A stretch of DNA of 64,000 nt from Xylona heveae TC161 (GCF_001619985.1 NW_017264193.1:2547726-2611725); one strand, 5' to 3'; counted from the stretch's first letter, positions 48,050 through 60,916 are shown. The notes: a model not told the origin generated them from the sequence alone. A program made the numbers and translations.

Positions 48050-51000
48050 GAAGGCACCTCTGTCAGTTTAGACGGATGTTCGATACAACTCAAATGCTCA
48101 CAAAATGCCTAGACAACGCTTCTTTTTCATTATAACCCCCAGGTTGATGTGGCATGCTATTCGCTCCGTAGACGGAAACAGTACAGCAGCTCGTTAAATC
48201 AACTGTATGATGAGCTTTCAGTGCTGAACGCATCGCAGGTTACACCTGCATGGGCTCAAGGCTGATGTCCTTCTCTGCAGGGGTCCGACCAGGACCAACC
48301 ATGACGTTCGAGAGGACCAAAACTTTGACATGTGGACATTCGCTTTGAAAGTCCATCCCCAACCTTGATCGGTGCACATAGATTGATAATGCTCATGATT
48401 CTGACTACTCGTGCTTCTCTCTGTACTCCAATTTCTACTGCATTGGGTTCAATTGGAAAGTATTTGTCTCAATTTGAGTAATGAGAATTGATTACGAGTG
48501 CCGTTTCCCGTCTGCCCAACAAACTCAAAAAGGCCTAAGCCCCACTATTAATTATAGCGCCAGGTATTATTGCTACTTTCCTCCTTCATGAAACCAGTAA
48601 TTACCTTAGTAACCGAATCCAGCACAAGATTAATCGCAAATACAAATAAATCTGGAGCGGAAAAAGGCGTGCAATTGCTTCCCAGGAAATAAATGACCAA
48701 GTAAAAGGGAATCCGAACTAGAGCAAAAGTCTCATGGGTTAAAGACCTGCTCAATAACATGGACGCCCGTGCGCCGTCGTCCCAAGAGTCTCATATCCTC
48801 GTGGTGTATGTAGGGCAGACCCTGAATCGAAAATGCTGCTCAATGCATATTGTGGCGATTTCGCACAGACCACCGTGTATAGCCTCCGTCGGCATCGAGA
48901 AGAATGCTCGAGACTCAACAAAGTGGACATTTCCCGTCTACTACAACGTAGCGCTCGTGAGGTCCAAGAGGACAGCCCGGATCCTTTGTCCCATCGGTTG
49001 TGGTCCCAATGAAATGTGAGCCTGGGTCGTGGCAGTTGGAATAAATGAGGAAGTTTTTATAGTAATTGCACATTCTCAGTAATTGTAGTGGGCAGTATGA
49101 TCAATCGAGATGCTCAACAACTAAATCTGCCATTATTAGCCTTTTCCTCTTGCGTACCTTCCTGGGCCACAGCTTTGATTCATTTTCGGGAAACCAGGAC
49201 CCGTGCTCTGACTCACCTTGAGAGATGGATAACATAAAAAGTAAGATTCGGTTGACCATGATGTGGATGGACTGAGCGTGCACGAGCACATCATCTTATA
49301 TGTCGGGTTGCATGCTGCTTGGTGAAGGATGGGCGAAGGGTCCAATGAATGGGGCCAATTGGCAAGGAAACCCCAGCTGGACGAACAGGTACGGTCGACC
49401 AGACACTGGATATGAAAGATGGATGAGGCAACCTCGTTACTGTCGAGATTGTCGAAATTGTCCGCCAAGGGACGCGAGCCACAACACGATACTGGAAACC
49501 TACAATATCATCCTTGAAGGAGAGGAGGCCCGTGTGCATTCACGGACATTGGAGAAGCTCCCGACAATCCACTCTCAAGAGCGCTACTGAGCCACCATGG
49601 CATCTTCACAGCCATCGATATCGTTCGATGGCATTTCCGGCTCCTTTCCGGCAGCCCGTTAGACGGGTAGTGGCACTATGACCATGTCTAGCGGCCGAAA
49701 GCTTGAACTAAAGCCAACGTCTCGATAACGAGACCCATCACTGTAACTAGTTATCATTGGTGAGTTGCTTCCAAGGCTTTAGTCATAGTCGCCGGTATGT
49801 GTCGCTAAACTATAGAGATGTTCTTATGACTAACTTTTGACTGGATCAAAAGCATTAGTTTTCCGAGAAGAAATGTATTGACAAAAGTTCCACATCAAAC
49901 GTCGCTGATTTGGCCTCTTAGAAAGGCACAACGAGTAACTGCCCACGGGAGGGCAAACTGACGGCCACATTCATAGCGGTGGATTTGCTGGGGTTGCGAC
50001 GAGCATTGCGATTGAAACGCCAACTGGCGGGACGGATCATGCAAAGACGGCAAAAGATCTTCCCGAAAGCATGGGCCTCAATGACCTTTTGGGTGCCGTC
50101 TCCCCGAAACTCCCATGGCGCTTCTCCCCCTCCCACAACCCCGACATACCTCTTTTCTGTGACCAGCAAACAGTTTTACAACTGGTCGAGAATAGTTACC
50201 CATGGCAGTAGGCATGCTGATTCGTGGCAGCGGCCAATTCCCGTTCGCTGCCTTGTGCATGAACCAGCCTGGAGGCGAAACCCCACGCGACGGGGGGCGG
50301 AGCGGAACGGGGTCCTGGCACCCCTCAACATGCACGTGTAGAAGACACTGTGCTTGGTCGTCGTGGCTGAAAGCTGTAGCTCGCCCAAATCGGCCGAGCT
50401 TCATGTCTGCGTCACTTGTCAAACTAACGTATCTCAGAAGGAACCCCTGAAAGAGGGGCGCAAAACCCTAGTTGTGCCATTGGCGAGCGAGACAAATGTC
50501 AAGGGCCCTTTGACTTTGCGCATGGGCCAACCATATCTACCATGAAGTGGGTTGACGTGATCTCTTCGCGGAAGCATGGAGTGGCAAGCGTTGCGGTCAA
50601 CTGAAATTTAATGAGCAGCAGTCGAGATTCTGTCTGCGTGGGAGGTTTGTACACGTGTTCATCGATAGTCGGAGATTGCAGCAGAGAGGGTGTCCAATGG
50701 AGGCGAGTACGATAGGAAATGGAAGCGATATCTTGAAGATGGAGCACTTTGACATTATGTGGTGGAAAGAATTTTTCCCTTCTTCCATTTTTCCGTTTTA
50801 AAATTAAAGTAAGACGTTTCTGATCTTCCAGTAATACATCTTAAAGAATTTCATAAAGAAACGAAAGTGAGTGCTCTTATTTATTTTCAACAAAGTAGAG
50901 CTGCTCGTTATCACAAGAACCAAGTATACCAGCAAACTTCGTAGGAACGTTTCTGCTAAGTATGAGTAATCAAGGGATTCCTTGTAAATTCAGATGCCTC

Positions 51001-52037
51001 AAGACGGTGCTCAGGGCGCTTCAGATATTGGCGTGTTGAGATTTCTGCCATGTCATGGTGTTGGGTACTTACCTTATGCACAGAGCCTGGGCCTCGGGTG
51101 AAATATCTCCTGGGGACAACGTGACTGCCGTTGATATTGGACAAAATTGACATCAAGCGGGGCTTCCTTTGCCCCGGAAAATGAAAATAAATTAAAACAA
51201 TGTTACTCGGTAGCATGCCTTGGTCATGGGATATGCGGAGAAAAAGAATTAATTAGTGATGAGAGAGAAATCGTTAAGGCTCACATCGGACAACGCACGG
51301 GGCGGGGTATGTCCATGTCTTTCTAAAGAAACCCTCAAAATTGGCAAGGGAGGTATTTTTGAATACACGAATTTTTTGGATATAGTGAAGCCTATAATTA
51401 GGATGCTATGGGCGCTTTTGACTAGGTAAATCATGATATCTTATGTTTTGAAGACGTTTCTCCGTGCTTTACTCAAGCCGTCACTTTTGACACCGCAGGA
51501 GGACACTGTATCTGTACAGGCACGTGGAGCGATCTGGACGATATAGCGTATCCCTGGCAACCGAAGGCGAGTCATGTGTTTGGTGAACTTTGGCGCAAAA
51601 CGATTCTAACGCGATCAGTCTTACCATAAAAGTATAGGCTACATTGAAAGAAGGCTAAATTGTGCGACTTTTCAAGTACCCGGCTTCTTGAATGTTGATT
51701 TCGCGAAAGGGGCCCGAAAGGCCCTTTCCCCTAGCCCTTGCCTCATTAGGAATCGATCGTTGCTAGAAATAGAATTACGATCATCAACTTCAACTTCAAC
51801 AATCTGTTCCATTTACGTCAAGCAAGAGGGTCTCAAGCCCAGACATTCGTTGTTGTGTTTCATGAACATTTTCAAAGAGGTTTTCTTTCTATCACACATT
51901 GAATCGCTGCATTTGCTCCTCAATACGCCCGCTTCAATGTGGAAATCGCTTTAACTACAATTTAGCGCCATCGATTTCTCTGTTTGAATAATTGCTTCAC
52001 CTACCGGAAAGCGGTAGGCGAAGAAGTGCGCTTCAGA
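48050..52037. other. gene-poor intergenic sequence including the chs7 promoter
   Basis: No gene is supported. Two overlapping minus-strand frames at 49918-50422 are the most protein-like but have no domain. The region after 50760 is AT-rich. An in-frame ATG at 51984 precedes the chosen chs7 start by 18 codons. Confidence 0.45.
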
Positions 52038-53152
52038 ATGGGTTTCGGGGATTTTGACTGGATCTGCCAGCGCGCACCTCTCCCTCTATGCGCTCTCGTC
52101 GGACCCCCTTCGTCAATCGCGGGGTCTGCTGGTATTCAACCAGCTTGTTACGCTCGCAACATTGAGGTTGCCAACACCCTCATCTTTGAAGGCGCAGCAG
52201 ATGTCATGCATATCGTCTCTCTCGTGATGACTGCAATTATGATTATTCATGTCAGATCCAAATTCACTGCTGTTGGTATGTTGTCTGAAGAGCACTTTCT
52301 ATCCTGCGCATTTTGAAAACACCTTTTAACTCCTCCGACAGGCCGCAAAGAAATCACAACCTTCTTCTACCTCTACCTGACGCTCACAATTTTTTCGCTC
52401 ATTCTCGACGCTGGCGTCGTCCCGCCAGGCTCTGGGCCCTATCCATACTTCACCGCAGTACAATGTGGCCTAGTCTCAGCACTTTGCACATGTCTCCTTA
52501 TAAATGGCTTTGTCGGCTTTCAACTTTACGAAGACGGAACAACGCTCTCAGTCTGGCTCCTCAGATCGAGCTCAATAGCCATGTTTATTGTCTCATTTGT
52601 CGTGTCTCTATTCACATTTAAAGGACTGGCAGGACTAAGCCCGACGAATACGGTTGGTCTATTCGTCGTGCTATACGTTCTGAACGCTATTTGCGTAGTC
52701 GTATATCTTATCATGCAGATTCTGTTAGTGGTCAACACTCTCCAGGATCGATGGCCATTGGGCCATATCTCTTTTGGCGTACTTTTCTTTGTCGCTGGCC
52801 AGGTTATATTGTATGTCTTCGCAGAGCCAATCTGCAGAGGTTCCTCGCATTATTTGGATGCCCTCTTCGTCGCTACCATCACCAATCTGCTAGCAGTAAT
52901 GATGATTTACAAGGTATGTACTCAGTGATGGGTAAAAATATTTTTTGACCTGGTCAAATGCTGACTGTTACCAAGTTCTGGGACTCTATCACCAAGGAAG
53001 ACCTTGAATTTAGCGTTGGGATCAAATCGAATAATTGGGAGATCAAGGAGCTGCTTACCGAAGATGAGAACCGGACGACCATGTACCATGACTCCGATTA
53101 TGCCAGTAGCATGTTCCCACCTACTGCTCGCAGCTCTACATATGGCCTCTAA
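52038..53152 (+). CDS. chs7: chitin synthase export chaperone Chs7
   Basis: Three exons (52038-52275, 52342-52913, 52976-53152; introns 66 and 62 nt) encode 328 aa. Chs7 is a multi-spanning ER membrane protein needed for a class of chitin synthases to leave the ER. The whole sequence follows the family: [52 protein letters not shown] (joined by splicing), [54 protein letters not shown] and [18 protein letters not shown] with NNWEIKELL at the end. Seven membrane segments are visible. ATG 52038 is chosen because MGFGDFD is the family N-terminus. The tail is short and Ser/Thr/Tyr-rich, facing the cytosol. Confidence 0.97.
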
Positions 53153-53770
53153 CAGTCATCTGAGCGTTATCATGTTTCAAAATATCACGACGTTAATGCC
53201 CCTTTGTATCTCTCTTTAGCATCGACGGAAAGGTATAATCTCTAAGCGACACTACAGGCGTAGGTATTCAAGGTCACATTGGTGCACATTTATTTGGATC
53301 ATATAGAATAGATAATAATGGCTTCAACGGCTAGATTGTATGATGTTTGGGCATAAGTCCTCTTAAACAGACCGTGAATTCTCCGCACTTTAACTGCACA
53401 AGGAATCTGTATGGATGCAGAAAATGCTTTATTTCCCTCTAAAAACTCATGTTGTATGGTACGAAGTTCATTGCAGCGGTTTATGGCCTTTAGTGAACTC
53501 GTATACGGAGTATGTTCGGAAAAACATAATCGAGCAAATTTCGAGTATCTGGAACCATGCCCTCCATAATTAATTGTTTGAAATTGCTTCCGCGGTTCTA
53601 GGCGATGAGGACGCCCCTGAGGACTTGAGGCGTCTTTACGCTATAGCGTCCTTGGCCGGTTGACGTCGTTCCCGCGGCAAATGCCGTCACCATTCCATGT
53701 CCTTTTGAACGATTCGAACAGCAAAATAAGGGACTGTGACCAGAGATGTACAGCTGAATGACAGTGTGCA
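53153..53770. other. intergenic: chs7 3' flank and cyp8 promoter
   Basis: Nothing recognised beyond AT-rich 3' flank sequence and the short cyp8 upstream region. Confidence 0.5.
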
Positions 53771-55723
53771 ATGGGGAAAGGTAAGTAAAGCTGTATTAGC
53801 AGCCGTCTTTGGATTCCATGGTGTTAACGTCTGATCACAGGGACGGACAAGCTCTATGTACGCCGACAACTTCACACCTGACCGTTGAAAGTTCAGTTGC
53901 TGATCGTTCTATTGTCATTTAGATCACTCACTCCGAGTGGGCGTCTGAGGACGCCTATTCTGCAAGCGCTGGTGCTGGTGTCGCAAAGCCAAACGTTCCT
54001 GGCGCAAACTTTAGGCGCCTTCCATTTAACTACTGCGCTGTATCTCTCCAGCCTTTCGAACACCCCGTATGCACCGCCGAGGGCCATATTTTCGATCTCA
54101 CAAACATCCTACCGTGGCTGAAAAAGCATGGCACAAACCCTGTGACCGGCAAGCCACTGAAGAGCTCGGAGCTGATTAAGCTCAACTTTGCCAAGAACGA
54201 TGACGGAGAAATGGTGGATCCAGTCACATTCAAGGTCTTCACTGACAATACGCACATTGTTGCGTTGAAGAATACGGGCAATGTGTTCGCATGGGACACG
54301 GTAGAGAGGCTAAATATCAAAGGGAAGATGTGGCGCGATCTAGTCTCGGATGAGCCTTTTGTCCGGGCGGATATCATTACGTTGCAAGATCCGCAGAATG
54401 TCACTGCGAGAGACCTTAGTTCCTTCCAATATCTCAAGGATGGCATGAACACCCTGAGTGCGGACCAAGAAAAAGAAAGGAATGATCCAAATCAAAATCT
54501 CAACTTGGATGCTATGGGAAATATGGGCAAAATTCTCAAGGCGAAGGAAGCTGTTGCCCGAGCCCGAGCCAGCCGTGGGGATGATCCAAATCGGACGCCT
54601 GCTATCCAAGCCGGTAGCTCGGGTGCGATTTCGAAGAATGGCGAAGTTGTGGCTCGCACCGCAAATCGACGAGTTCAGTCAACCCCGTACAATGCAGCTC
54701 AGCACACGACCGGAAAGGCAGCCGCGTCGTTCACTAGCACAGGGTTGACACCGCATACGTCCGGCGAGAGAGCACTGCTTTCGGAAGAGGAGTATATGCT
54801 GAAGCCGAAGCGCGTCAAGACGAAGGGCTATGCGAGAATACAGACAAGCATGGGCGATCTTAACGTGGAACTACTCCCTGAGTTCGCGCCCAAGGCAGTG
54901 TGGAATTTCATCCAGTTGGCAAAGAAGGGATATTACAAGGATGTGCTATTTCATCGTAACATTAGGAATTTCATGGTACGATTCAAAAGACCTCACACTA
55001 AGCCATTCAACTAACAAGGATGCAGATCCAAGGCGGTGATCCCACAGGTACTGGACGAGGCGGATCAAGCATTTGGGGAAAGAACTTTGCAGATGAGTTT
55101 GATGGGCCTATGACCCATGATTCGCGAGGAATCTTGTCAATGGCAAATAAGGGAAAGAATACTAATTCTAGTCAATTGTAAGTTTGGCTTGCTGTCCTCG
55201 GTGACTGCCAAAGGATAAACAAAGCTCATACATACGGAATCACAGCTTCATTACCTATCGTCCTGCGAAACACCTTGATCGAAAACATACCATCTTTGGC
55301 CGCGTGGTCGGCGGTACAGATACGCTTGGGCGGCTGGAAAATGCGCCAGTTGACAGTACTGATCGGCCCATTGATGAGGTTATCATGCGAGATGTTGTGG
55401 TCTTTGTTGATCCGTTTGAAGAGTATCAAAAGGAGCGTCGCGAAAAGGACGAAGCAGAGAAGCACAAAGAACAGATCCAATTGCAAGGCGGCACTGAAGA
55501 TGACAAGACTACATGGACTGGCAAGCGTATCCGTGGGGACGGCAAAGTGGAGGATTCTGGCGGCTCGGGAGGCGTAGGAAAGTACTTGAAGGTCGCTGCC
55601 GCAAGCACACCGGCCGACAGCAGCGCGGATGAGATTGTTGGTGAGTGGGAGGAAGAAATTAGCCAAGAACCCGCCAAGAAGAAGATCAAATCTGGAGGAT
55701 TTGGCAATTTTGATGGTTGGTAA
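53771..55723 (+). CDS. cyp8: U-box cyclophilin, peptidyl-prolyl isomerase-like 2
   Basis: Five exons (53771-53780, 53841-53857, 53923-54975, 55026-55177, 55246-55723) encode 569 aa. The first two coding exons are only 10 and 17 nt; together they give MGKGTDKLY, which joins ITHSEW in exon 3. A U-box/RING-like fold follows at about residues 40-110 ([40 protein letters not shown]), without zinc ligands in the second half, as in U-boxes. The cyclophilin domain starts at about residue 311 ([17 protein letters not shown]) with [41 protein letters not shown] and [10 protein letters not shown]. The Trp seen in cyclophilin A is absent ([10 protein letters not shown]), as usual in PPIL2. The family is nuclear, linked to spliceosomes and ubiquitin ligation. 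The C-terminus is charged with a KKKIK basic patch. Confidence 0.95.
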
Positions 55724-56460
55724 ACAAAAAAGCTGGAAGAACCATATCGGCGTCCGGATGGTGTTGTTTCGCAATTAGGATATCCTCCAATTTGCTCATT
55801 GCTGGGGCTTTATATGTTTTGTAAATATCTACTGATGAAGAAGAGTCTTCGACTGATCGCTATCGACTATGATGTACGAATAACAAATCCTCAATATATA
55901 TTTTACTATGGAGAAAAAACTGAGAGTGATATAGGTAGTGATAACTACTCCGTAAGGTACCCAGGCTTGCAGCAAGTTACAATGGTACCCTTAAGCACAG
56001 CCATGCACCGCCCCGGGGCTGACTCGCGCCGAAAGCCGAGGTAGCTGCTCCCAACACGTCATGGAGGGTCCCTTGGGGCGGTTTGATTAGCGAAAAGACA
56101 CAGCTGAGACCAGCGAGCTGCGCCTCATGTCAGCCGCTTGGCAGGCTGGGCACTCGAAACTTCCTCGGGGCTTCTTGTTGTGGAAAGTATCGGATGCTTA
56201 TGACTGTAACGTATTATTAGATCAAACACACGCCTCCCTGTTGCCGCCCTCCGATATCCATGCATAGCGCTAAACTCTGGAAGATATATAAGCACTCCCT
56301 TCTTTCACCACCCCGCACTGTTTGCTCTACCCGCAACCACAGCATTGATACCCCCAACTTGACTGAAACGATATCTGCTTTTGTCTTGAAGAGATAGCTC
56401 ACCGAACGAAAACCTCCATTTCTTCTCGGTCTTTTGAGAAAAATTATCACCAGTCTAAAC
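55724..56460. other. intergenic: cyp8 3' flank and promoter of the glycine-zipper gene
   Basis: No gene. A TATA-like box is listed separately. The segment just before the ATG (56300-56455) is CT- and CA-rich, typical of a 5' leader. Confidence 0.5.
56285..56292 (+). promoter_or_regulatory. TATA-like box of the glycine-zipper gene
   Basis: TATATAAG lies about 170 nt upstream of the ATG at 56461, followed by a CT/CA-rich leader. Confidence 0.45.
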
Positions 56461-57237
56461 ATGTCGGATCCATACGGCAATCCCTATCCCCCTCACTCCC
56501 AATACGCCTCACCGGCGCCCGGCTACGGCCAACAGCCCCCATACGATGCCAATCAGCAATATGGATACCCACCCCAAGGAGGATACAGCCCATATCCCCC
56601 GCAGGATCAATCATACCAGCAGCCAGCTTATGATCCCAATGGCCAGTCGGCATACGGCCCTCCGGCCCAAGGCGGCTTCCAGCACGCCCAACAGGGCGAG
56701 CAGGTCGGCGCTTACGACTCAAGCAACCCTCAAGGTCATCCTGAATACTAGTAAGTTAATCTAGGAGTTATTCGTGAGAATATATTTTTAAAGCGACTGC
56801 TGCGAACGATGATGTTTTTCGGTAGCCAACCCCACGATGATCCCACCACAAGAGGTTACAACGCCCCTGTACCGTACCAGGACCCCTCGCAGCAATCTTC
56901 TCCGTACCCTCAACAAGGCTCTCCATACCAACCCAATCAAGGCGCTCCACATGATTACTCACAGGCTCCACCGGGTGGCGCTCCCTACGACCCCAACAAT
57001 CCCGCTGCAGCAGGTCCCGGAGGCGTTCCCGGCGAAGAAGGCGAGCGTGGTCTAGGTGGTGCTTTAGCTGGCGGAGCTGCAGGTTATTGGGCTGGCCACA
57101 AGAAAGGTCACGGTTTTATAGGTGCCGTGGCTGGAGCGTTTCTCGGAAATAAGGCCGGCGACTTCATTTCTGACAAAATGCACCATAATGACCAGCCTCA
57201 GCCACCGCATGGCAGCAGTTGGGGCGGCAAATATTGA
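56461..57237 (+). CDS. Pro/Gln/Tyr-rich protein with C-terminal glycine zipper
   Basis: Two exons (56461-56750, 56826-57237; intron 75 nt) encode 233 aa. Residues 1 to about 165 are low complexity, dominated by Pro, Gln, Tyr and Gly (YGYPPQGGYSPYPPQDQSYQ), resembling annexin- or rhodopsin-tail repeats and prion-like domains. Residues about 175-215 form a glycine zipper (GLGGALAGGAAGYWAGHKKGHG, then FIGAVAGAFLGNKAGDF), similar to the glycine-zipper 2TM domain of bacterial outer-membrane proteins. The end is His-rich (MHHNDQPQPPHG). Such fungal proteins are common and uncharacterised; a membrane-associated or stress role is only inferred. A TATA-like promoter suggests inducible expression. No catalytic motif is seen. 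Confidence 0.85.
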
Positions 57238-58031
57238 TTGATTGGCCGGTAAAGAATTAGCACTTACGGATCTTGCGTTTTCTTATCTTGTATCGGTTGA
57301 ATTTGTCGAGAAGACTTTCTTTGAGATCCGCTTTGTACATTTTGGATTTTTGGAATTCGCCTTTTTTCCTTTCTGAGGAAAATCACGATTGATGATAGAA
57401 TAGCCGAATGGTATTCCGACTGAAGCCTTACCATCGGAGCTGTATCTTTACTGCTATCGTTGTGCTTAGTTGCACACATGGCTTTATTCTTAGCGTTTTA
57501 CATTAATAATTCATTCCTGAAGACTTTAGTATTGTTGGAATTGTCGTTCACCTCAATCGAATCTTTTATTCCCTTTTGAAGGGTCATCGTGGCCAATATG
57601 CTTCTTCACGTGCAACTACCTAATTTGGCGGTCCAATATTGCGGTCCCTGCCCCATGACTTTCATGCAAAAATCAGGAATTTCTAACGAAATATACCATT
57701 GTTACTACGGAGCAATGATTGTGAAACTATTTTCACTACCGGTTTTTTCTTAATTAGAGAGTATTTTGGACCCTGGAAATAATCTGATAACGAGGCTGTC
57801 ATCAGATTAGATGAACGCTAGACAAGATTAGATTTTGAGACATCACGCTAGTTTCGAACCCCGGCAATCCCCGAGCCACAACGCTGACGAGCATCTTGAC
57901 TGCTCATTCTTCTAAAGTTGGAAGCTGCTTCTGGCCCTCCATCTTTCGTCTTAACAACAACTCATCTCAAGTCTTACTCCGTCCGCCCTGGTATGGTCGG
58001 CTAATTTGTCTCTGAAGAATTATTCCAAGCC
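57238..58031. other. intergenic: 3' flank and edc3 promoter
   Basis: No gene recognised. The part up to 57850 is AT-rich; the edc3-proximal 150 nt is CT-rich. Confidence 0.5.
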
Positions 58032-60916
58032 ATGGCGGCCGATTTCATTGGCGTCAACGTCTTTCTCACGCTCAAGCATCCACCAAACACTCAGCTCGAG
58101 GGTCTCGTCGCTGACGTAGCTGGACAGCAGCTTACCTTACGAGATGGTATGTATAAGATTATTCAATTGTGATGCATGTCTTGAAGAGCAATAAATGAGA
58201 ATCTCACAAATTTCTCCGTCAAACATGCAATTGTCATGCCATGAACTTGTTCACTAATGTATAAATTGCCAGTCTATGTCCCGTCCCTGAGACAACACTT
58301 CCAGGAATACCGGGTCGAAGGTTCTGAAATTGAAGATTTAGAGGTTGCTCCTCGTGGTCGAGCTTCTATACAGAGTCATCCGCCGACTGTACTGCCCCAG
58401 CAAACATCTACTCCAGCCGGCCCACCGGCTTCGCGACATGCTCCCGTTCCGCACGCCTCAACGGTTCATCAAGTCCCTCATGGGGCTCCATTAGCCCCTT
58501 TATCCGTGCAGATACCGAAAGCCGCTGCGGCTCCTCAACCAAAACCTTTTGTTGATCCCGCCATCCTAAGCTTTTCGAAACGTCCAGAACCAGCGACTTC
58601 TTCTCCAATCGTTCCCGCACATCAACATGCGTCACATACTCCTTCAGAGCTTCTGGGTACACCAGTCCATGCCACTCCCTCGCCGACGGCCTTCCAAAGT
58701 GTGGCCCGACCATATGCAGGTGCCGGGCAAGCCCAAGAAAATCTGCCAACCAGAACAAGTGCAATGAGCCGACAGGCTGGGCTTTTGGCTGGTGGTAATG
58801 CGTCTCCAGCATTGAGCAATCAGATTTCTGTCCAGGACATGGTCAGAAAAGCAGCACCTCAGCGGGCACTTTCCTCAAAGACGAATGATGTTGAATCACC
58901 TGTTGGGATAGCAAACTCGCTCAATGGACTTGACATCAATGGCACAGCGGGCGGCTTTGATCATGCTGCAAACCCATCTACTACTTCAGGTTTTGCTGGT
59001 TCAGTTCCTGCTAAAAGGGATACTTCAAGCAAACGGCCTAAGAAGAACGGGCGTGTCAACATCCGTAAAGAGTCTGTGATTCCGAACGACCCAAGCATTG
59101 TAAACGTTATTGAGACAACCACGGCTGCCTCCGAGGATGGCGACTTCAAATCAACCGGCTGGCGACAAACTTCTTTCACCGAGACCATTGATGTTTCTGA
59201 AAAACCATCACTTGGACCTCTTAGTGGAAGCACCCCACGCTCAGCCAAGAAGCGCAATCGACGCAAGCCGAAGAAGAACATGGACGAAACGGACGGCTGG
59301 GCAACGGAAGAGGCTACGGACATCCAAGGAATGGGCGAGTTTGATTTCGCTGGAAATTTATCCAAATTTGATAAGCGTTCCGTGTTTGATCAAATCCGAA
59401 ATGAAGACACAACGGCCGACGAAGACCGTCTCGTGAGCTTCAACAAAATCCAAGCAAAGCCCTTGACGGCTGGGGGAAAGAACTATCATCCAACAGAAAA
59501 TGTTCTAGACCGACCCAAATCCGACGGCTTCGACGACTGGGACAGTGACAGTCTGAGCGAAGAAGACGAGGTGACCGACGAAGTCGAGGACCCAGGGATC
59601 CGTAGCGGATCCAGAAGTTCTCGTCGCATGCGTCGGCTCTCATCTCGAAAAGGTAGCGCGGCAATCCCTGCTTCGATTTCCTCGTCCCATCTTCCCCCAA
59701 GATCTCTTAGCAATCGCGGCCACTATTCTTCCCCTCACGGCGCAACTACAGGGAGCCCAAGACCCGGTTCCGGCCGCGGCCGTTCACCATCCGCCTCTCC
59801 CTTTCCCCTCGGCGCAGCTGCCAAACTATCCCTCCATATTTCTGATTCAAACCGGAGCTGTCCAACTGTGAGCCCTCTGCAAATGCTGGAAGTCGAACAG
59901 GTGGCCGAACAAGAACTTGGACTCTCTGAGGACATGGTTGCGGAAAACGCGGCGCGCGGCATTGCCGAAGTTGCACTATCGATTCTTAGCCCTGGCGGAA
60001 AGCGACTCGCGGCACAATATGACAACCACAATGCCAGTCCAGTGGCCGTTGTCCTTGCGGGCAATCACAAGAGCGGTGCCCGAGCTATTGCCAGCGGTAG
60101 ACATCTCCGCAACCATGGCGTCCGTGTGGTGTGCTGCGTCATCGGGCTCGAGCGCGAATCTGAACTGCTTGATAGCGTGAGACGACAATTGAACATTTTC
60201 CGCAAAATGGGTGGGAAAGTCACTCGTTCCGAACGTTTGCATGCACGCCTCAAGGCTCTTGATGCGCCACCCGAGCTCATCATCGATGCTATGCTCGGCG
60301 TTCATATTCCGTTTGACGAACTTCGCGCAGACGACCAAGCTGTTGCATTTGAATTCATTCAATGGGCAAATCGCAGCAAGGCGAGTGTTTTGTCAGTGGA
60401 TATTCCTACTGGTATTGATGGTTCTACTGGTAAGTCCTTCTCTTTTTTCTCTCCTCATGCGAGTAAGATGTCTACAGAGACGGTTACTGATATCACACTG
60501 TTTTAGGAGCCATCTCACTTGTCCACAATGAACCGCTCTGCATTCGCGCAAAGTTTATCGTCGCTCTGGGAGCTCCCAAGACCGGTCTACTTAATGCTTT
60601 GATTGCTGGCGCTGTCGCCGGATCAACAACGGCTTCTGATGCGGACGGCGCTGGAGACGTCTCTGCTGCTTCTGCAATCTTATCTACAGCGTCGGTAGCG
60701 GGGACAGGAGCAGGCGCTGGAGGTGCCACCACTGCTGCCACTGCCGCAGCAGCAGCAAGTACCGCTACAGCACTCGGATGGCGGCTCTTCCTCGCAGATA
60801 TTGGGCTCAGTAACGCCGCGTGGAGCCGACAATATGGTACCCGACGAGGCAGAAAAGGTGTAGATTTTGGATGCTCCTGGGTTATAGGCCTGCGCTACGG
60901 TCATGGAGACGCCTGA
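58032..60916 (+). CDS. edc3: enhancer of mRNA decapping Edc3
   Basis: Three exons (58032-58146, 58273-60429, 60507-60916; introns 126 and 77 nt) encode 893 aa. Edc3 is a P-body scaffold that binds Dcp2 and activates mRNA decapping in the cytoplasm. An Lsm16 domain fills residues 1 to about 75 (FIGVNVFLTLKHPPNTQLEG, LRDVYVPSLRQHFQEYRV). A long Ser/Pro/Ala-rich linker follows. The FDF motif starts at about residue 395 (FDFAGNLSKFDKRSVFDQIR) with DRLVSFNK after it. A Ser/Arg-rich stretch leads to the YjeF_N dimerisation domain from about residue 570 (MLEVEQVAEQELGLSEDMVAEN, VLAGNHKSGARAIASGRHL, IDAMLGVHIPF, LSVDIPTGIDGSTG). The C-terminal part carries an Ala/Gly/Thr-rich insertion (about residues 790-848) before the closing WRLFLADIGLSNAAWS. 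Confidence 0.94.

Noticed and set aside
57845-57880. Sequence with a tRNA T-arm-like phrase (TTCGAACCCC)
   Set aside because: No matching acceptor, D or anticodon arms within tRNA distance on either strand.
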